A stretch of DNA of 8,913 bases from Syntrophaceae bacterium (GTDB taxonomy: Bacteria > Desulfobacterota > SM23-61): assembly GCA_003154025.1 (NCBI GenBank), contig PMCE01000393.1:955-9867 (forward strand). Direction: 5' to 3'. Below, in pieces: positions 5,690 through 8,913 of the stretch. The translations under genes and the position numbers were made by a program. Each line of letters begins with the position of its first letter. Within the stretch, counting starts at the first letter, position 1. A model generated the notes under the pieces. That model was not told the origin of the DNA. It worked only from the letters and a program-made list of their open reading frames with translations, and made no database searches.

Positions 5690-6669
5690 TGAACGGCAGA
5701 AAGAACTGGATCCCCTGGGTCGTCCTGGCCGTCGCTTTGATCGTCCCCCAAGTGGTGACCAACAAGTACTACATGAACATCCTGATCATGAGCGGAATCT
5801 GGTCCATCGTGGCCCTGTCGCTCAACCTGATCCTGGGGTACACGGGGCAGGTGAACCTGGCTCACGGGGCCTTCTTCGGGATCGGGGCGTATGCCTCCGC
5901 CCTCCTGATGCTCAAGTTGAACCTGAATTTCTGGCTGGCCTTGCCCCTGGCCTCCGTGGTTGCCGGGGTGCTCGGGTTTATCATCGGCCTCCCCGCTCTC
6001 CGCACCCGGGGTTCCTACTTCGCCATTGGAACCATGTGTTTCAACATCATCGTCACCCTGATCGTGGACCGTTGGGAAGGGCTGACCGACGGAGCCCGGG
6101 GACTCATGGGAATTCCCAGCCCTGCCCCCATCCCCCTTCCGGGCGGATACGAGATCGCCTTCAAGACCATGGCCGGGCAGTACTACCTGGTCCTGGCCTT
6201 CCTGCTCCTGACCATCCTGATTATAAGGCAGATCATGCAATCCCTCGTGGGACGTTCCTTTAAAGCCATCCGGGGGAACGAAGAGCTGGCCGAGGCGGTG
6301 GGAATCCATGCCATGAGAGTGAAGATCCTCTCCTTTACCGTCAGCTGTTTCCTGGCCGGGGTGGGGGGAGTGCTCTACGCCACCTACATCGGGTTTCTAA
6401 GCCCGGAAGTGACCGATTACCACGTGAGTTTCGATGCCCTGATCTACATCATGATCGGGGGGGTGGGAACTATGGTCGGTCCCATCATCGGCACTTTGCT
6501 GATCGTCACCCTTCCCGAAGCGCTCCAAATCGCCGCCGAATACCGGCTGCTCTTCTACGGCCTGATCCTGATCGTCATGATCATCTACCTCCCCCGGGGA
6601 ATCGTGGGATGGGCAAAGGATTGGAAGATTCGGAGGGCGAAACCGGAGGTTGTATGGAAACGATCCTGA
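5686..6669 (+). CDS. livM: HAAT-family ABC transporter permease LivM
   Basis: The second channel-forming permease, partner of LivH. The 327-aa protein has the LivM hallmark LNLILGYTGQVNLAHGAFFGIGAYASAL near residues 47-74, LPALRTRGSYFAIGTM near 104-119, the ATPase coupling loop FKAIRGNEELAEAVGIH near 192-208, and IGGVGTMVGPIIGT near 258-271. It has about eight to ten membrane segments and a basic C-terminal tail, consistent with the positive-inside rule. The start is ATG 5686, overlapping the livH stop by 4 nt. A second ATG at 5689 is equally possible and differs by one residue. AAGGGGG just upstream is the ribosome binding site. The 3' end overlaps livG by 16 nt, so livH, livM and livG form a tightly coupled block. 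Length and motifs are normal, with no sign of damage. Confidence 0.93.
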   Translation: MMNGRKNWIPWVVLAVALIVPQVVTNKYYMNILIMSGIWSIVALSLNLILGYTGQVNLAHGAFFGIGAYASALLMLKLNLNFWLALPLASVVAGVLGFIIGLPALRTRGSYFAIGTMCFNIIVTLIVDRWEGLTDGARGLMGIPSPAPIPLPGGYEIAFKTMAGQYYLVLAFLLLTILIIRQIMQSLVGRSFKAIRGNEELAEAVGIHAMRVKILSFTVSCFLAGVGGVLYATYIGFLSPEVTDYHVSFDALIYIMIGGVGTMVGPIIGTLLIVTLPEALQIAAEYRLLFYGLILIVMIIYLPRGIVGWAKDWKIRRAKPEVVWKRS

Positions 6670-7418
6670 GCATCGACGGGCTGACCCGTTTCTTCGGGGG
6701 GCTGGCAGCCGTGCGGGACCTAGGCTTCGAGGTGCACTCCGGAGAGGTCGTCAGCCTGATCGGCCCCAATGGAGCCGGAAAGACGACCGTCTTCAACCTG
6801 ATCACCGGCGCCCTGATGCCGACCCGGGGGAAGGTTCTCTTTGTCCAAAAAGAGATCACCGGACAGCCACCCCACGAAACCACCGCCCTGGGAGTTGCCC
6901 GCACATTCCAGACCACGTCCTTGTTTTACGACGAGACCGTGCTGGATAACCTCATCGTCGGCTACCGCTGCCGCACGCGCATGGGGATCTGGGATGCCCT
7001 TTTGCAGACCGGCCGTTCCCGGGAAGAGGAGGCGAAGAGCCGGAGGAAGGCCGAAGAAATCCTGGAATTCATCGGCCTGCGGGAGCGGGCCTCCGTGCTG
7101 GCCCGGAACATTCCCCAGGAGTCACAGAAACGCCTGGCCGTGGGCCTGGCCATGGCCACGGAACCCAAGCTCCTGCTGCTGGACGAGCCCATGGGCGGCC
7201 TGACCGAAGAGGAGAACTTTGGAATGATGGCCCTCATCAAAAAGGTCCGGACGCGGGGCATCAGCATTCTCCTGATCGAGCACAAGATGAAGATCGTCAT
7301 GAACATATCCGATCGGATCGTGGTGCTCAACTACGGCCAAAAGATCGCCGAAGGGACCCCGGCAGAGGTGGGAAGCAACCCGGCGGTCATCGAGGCGTAC
7401 CTCGGAGCGCAGTACTGA
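6654..7418 (+). CDS. livG: HAAT-family ABC transporter ATPase LivG with an atypical signature motif
   Basis: The second cytoplasmic ATPase of the importer, expected to heterodimerise with LivF. ATG 6654 gives 254 aa beginning METILSIDGLTRFFGGLAAV, with GGAGG at 6645-6649. It has Walker A GPNGAGKTT at 37-45, Q-loop ARTFQ at 82-86, Walker B LLLLDEP at 173-179, D-loop GGL and an H-loop His at 210 (LLIEHKM), all intact. The ABC signature, expected as LPYGQQRR or IPHGAQKR, reads IPQESQKR at 153-160 (nt 7110-7133), so the conserved Gly is Glu 156 (GAG). LivF's signature is canonical, so only one of the two composite ATP sites would be affected. The frame is otherwise clean and the length normal. 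The start overlaps livM by 16 nt. A heptamer inverted-repeat element begins 3 nt after the stop. Confidence 0.92.
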   Translation: METILSIDGLTRFFGGLAAVRDLGFEVHSGEVVSLIGPNGAGKTTVFNLITGALMPTRGKVLFVQKEITGQPPHETTALGVARTFQTTSLFYDETVLDNLIVGYRCRTRMGIWDALLQTGRSREEEAKSRRKAEEILEFIGLRERASVLARNIPQESQKRLAVGLAMATEPKLLLLDEPMGGLTEEENFGMMALIKKVRTRGISILLIEHKMKIVMNISDRIVVLNYGQKIAEGTPAEVGSNPAVIEAYLGAQY

Positions 7419-7420
7419 AA

Positions 7421-7568
7421 GATTGCGCATTTCGCATTGCGAATTGCGCATTGAATTAGAAAGAAACAAAGGCAGATAGGAATGCAGGGTTGCTGATTCT
7501 CCTGCCGGCCTTTGGCGCTGTTTGGTTCGTTTCCAATTCGCAATTCCCAATGCGCAATTCCTAACGAT
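7421..7568. repeat. Inverted heptanucleotide-repeat element B (SGMATTG / CAATKCS)
   Basis: The left arm has units CGCATTT, CGCATTG, CGAATTG and CGCATTG in tandem at 7426-7453, preceded by a diverged unit. The right arm has CAATTCG, CAATTCC, CAATGCG and CAATTCC in tandem at 7534-7561, followed by the diverged TAACGAT. The arms are complementary, so a long imperfect hairpin is possible. The roughly 80-nt centre contains a weaker stem, AAAGGC...TAGGA near 7468-7481 with TCCTGCCGGCCTTT at 7499-7512. The element starts 3 nt after the livG stop and ends just before the ligase ribosome binding site (GAGAGGA at 7575-7581). It has the layout of element A at 4661-4823 but a different heptamer. No transposase or CRISPR spacers are visible. 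Confidence 0.72.
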
Positions 7569-7585
7569 TCCCAAGAGAGGAAAAC

Positions 7586-8913
7586 ATGGATCGACCGTGG
7601 CTGAAGTTTTATGAGGAAGGCGTACCCCATCATATCGAATATCCCCGGATCCCCCTCTATCAGATCCTGGATGACACGGCCAAGGATTTTCCCGGCCTGG
7701 ACGCGGTCATCTTTCAGGGCCAGAGGATCAAATACGGCGAGCTGGCCGGGTGGACCCGGGACCTGGCCTCCGGCCTCCATCAGATCGGCATAAAAAAGGG
7801 ACAGCGAGTGGCGATCATGCTTCCCAACTGCCCCCAGTATATCGTTGCCTATTACGCCATCCTCAAACTCGGCGGGGTGGTGGTGAACGTGAACCCCATG
7901 TACGTAGAGCGCGAGCTGGATTTCCAGCTCAACGACGCCGGGGCGCAGGCCATCGTGGCCCTTCGGGATCTTCTCCCCCGGTTGGAGGCCGTAAAGGAAA
8001 AAATCTCCCTGGAGACCATTATCCTGACGGACCTGGATGAACACGTCCGCGCGGCAGGGGGAAAGGCTCCGGTCCAAGGGGCCAAGCCGGGGACCTACGA
8101 ATACGCCGATCTTTTGAAGAAAGGAAAATCGCAAGCGCCCCCCTCGGTGTCCGTAGATGCGGATGAGGTGGCCCTTCTCCAGTACACCGGAGGCACGACA
8201 GGGTTCAGCAAGGGGGCCATGCTGACCCATTACAACCTGGTTTCCGACGTGATCCAGTGTGTGAGCTGGAACGTGGGGGCGGAAAGAGGGAAGGAGAGAA
8301 TGCTGGCGGTTCTTCCTTTTTTCCACGTGTACGGCATGACGGTAACCATGAACGAGGCTATCTACCTTGCGGCCACGATCATCCTCTTGCCCCGTTTCCA
8401 GATCGACGACTGCCTGGAGGCGATCAATAAATACCAGCCAACCAGATTCCCGGGAGTCCCCACGATGTATATCGGCATCATCAACCATCCCCGGGTCAAG
8501 GAATACAACATCTCCTCCATCAAGGTTTGCAGCTCCGGTTCCGCCCCCATGCCGGTGGAGGCGTTGAGGAAGTTCGAGGAGCTGACCGGCGGGAAGATCA
8601 GCGAAGGGTATGGACTGACCGAAGCGTCGCCCGTGACGCACGCGAACCCCTTCTCCGGGAAAAGAAAGGTGGGGAGCATCGGCCTTCCCCGCCCGGACAC
8701 CGACTCCAAGATCATGGACCTGGAGACCGGGGAGAAAGACCTTCCTCCGGGGGAAGAAGGAGAGCTCTGCATCCGCGGGCCTCAGGTCATGAAAGGATAT
8801 TGGAACCGGCCGGAAGAGACGGCCAGGTCGCTCCGCAACGGCTGGCTTTACACCGGCGACATCGCCAAAATGGATGAAGAAGGGTATTTCTACATCGTCG
8901 ACCGCAAGAAGGA
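7586..8913 (+). CDS. Acyl-CoA synthetase, long-chain-fatty-acid-CoA ligase-like (partial at 3' end)
   Basis: An AMP-forming ligase of the adenylate-forming (ANL) superfamily. It would activate a carboxylic acid with ATP to an acyl-adenylate and then to the CoA thioester. The frame from ATG 7586 stays open to the window edge (442 codons), with GAGAGGA 4 nt upstream. The phosphate-binding loop YTGGTTGFSKGAMLTH begins at residue 200, LPFFHVYGM at about 252-260, the A5 motif EGYGLTE at 340-346, the A7 YTGD at 422-425, and DRKK at 439-442. About 110 C-terminal residues, including the catalytic Lys of the mobile domain, lie outside the window. Motifs fit FadD-type long- or medium-chain ligases best, but aromatic-acid or dicarboxylate ligases cannot be excluded. 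Being next to livG on the same strand, it may activate the imported substrate. The N-terminus and all visible motifs are intact. Confidence 0.88.
   Translation, partial: MDRPWLKFYEEGVPHHIEYPRIPLYQILDDTAKDFPGLDAVIFQGQRIKYGELAGWTRDLASGLHQIGIKKGQRVAIMLPNCPQYIVAYYAILKLGGVVVNVNPMYVERELDFQLNDAGAQAIVALRDLLPRLEAVKEKISLETIILTDLDEHVRAAGGKAPVQGAKPGTYEYADLLKKGKSQAPPSVSVDADEVALLQYTGGTTGFSKGAMLTHYNLVSDVIQCVSWNVGAERGKERMLAVLPFFHVYGMTVTMNEAIYLAATIILLPRFQIDDCLEAINKYQPTRFPGVPTMYIGIINHPRVKEYNISSIKVCSSGSAPMPVEALRKFEELTGGKISEGYGLTEASPVTHANPFSGKRKVGSIGLPRPDTDSKIMDLETGEKDLPPGEEGELCIRGPQVMKGYWNRPEETARSLRNGWLYTGDIAKMDEEGYFYIVDRKK

Noticed and set aside
7331..8641. 436-aa - strand open frame opposite the CoA ligase
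   Set aside because: Antisense shadow: the + strand frame here carries all adenylate-forming ligase motifs. The - strand product has no recognisable domain and runs through the heptamer element.

Overview
The window is a GC-rich bacterial fragment, probably from a metagenome assembly. It is open at both ends: the left end is a run of 13 G that cuts a gene, and the right end stops inside a CoA ligase. Its gene content is a branched-chain-amino-acid-type (HAAT) ABC importer next to an acyl-CoA synthetase. With strong GGAGG ribosome binding sites and a REP-like ATTCCGG/CCGGAAT hairpin, this fits a syntrophic or sulfate-reducing Desulfobacterota (former Deltaproteobacteria). That placement is inference; nothing in the window proves taxonomy.

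Layout, all on the + strand. At 13-687 is the C-terminal part of a PIG-L/LmbE-type deacetylase. At 688-1366 there is a long gene-free stretch with inverted repeats and a TTGACA...TATAAA promoter at 983-1013, which implies a leader of roughly 340 nt. The transport operon follows: livF ATPase (1367-2077), two tandem paralogous periplasmic binding proteins (2153-3319 and 3488-4654, each 388 aa and about three-quarters identical), livH permease (4826-5689), livM permease (5686-6669) and livG ATPase (6654-7418). A long-chain acyl-CoA synthetase-like gene (7586 to the right edge) comes last.

How the genes work together: the binding proteins capture a ligand in the periplasm, LivH/LivM form the channel, LivF/LivG power import, and the AMP-forming ligase could activate an imported carboxylate to its CoA thioester. 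The substrate cannot be read from sequence. Import of an aromatic or aliphatic acid is at least as plausible as branched-chain amino acids, given the neighbouring ligase.

The most unusual content is between the genes. Two gaps (4655-4825 and 7419-7585) are almost entirely filled by elements of the same design. Each has a left arm of tandem 7-bp units in TTG orientation, a 70-80 nt centre, and a right arm of tandem 7-bp units in the complementary CAA orientation. The two use different heptamers (CTSGTTN and SGMATTG). In the first, the right arm runs to 2 nt before the livH start codon and supplies its ribosome binding site. A third gap of nearly equal size (3320-3487) holds a different REP-like repeat. 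A second oddity is LivG, whose ABC signature reads IPQESQKR, with Glu where the family has its conserved Gly.
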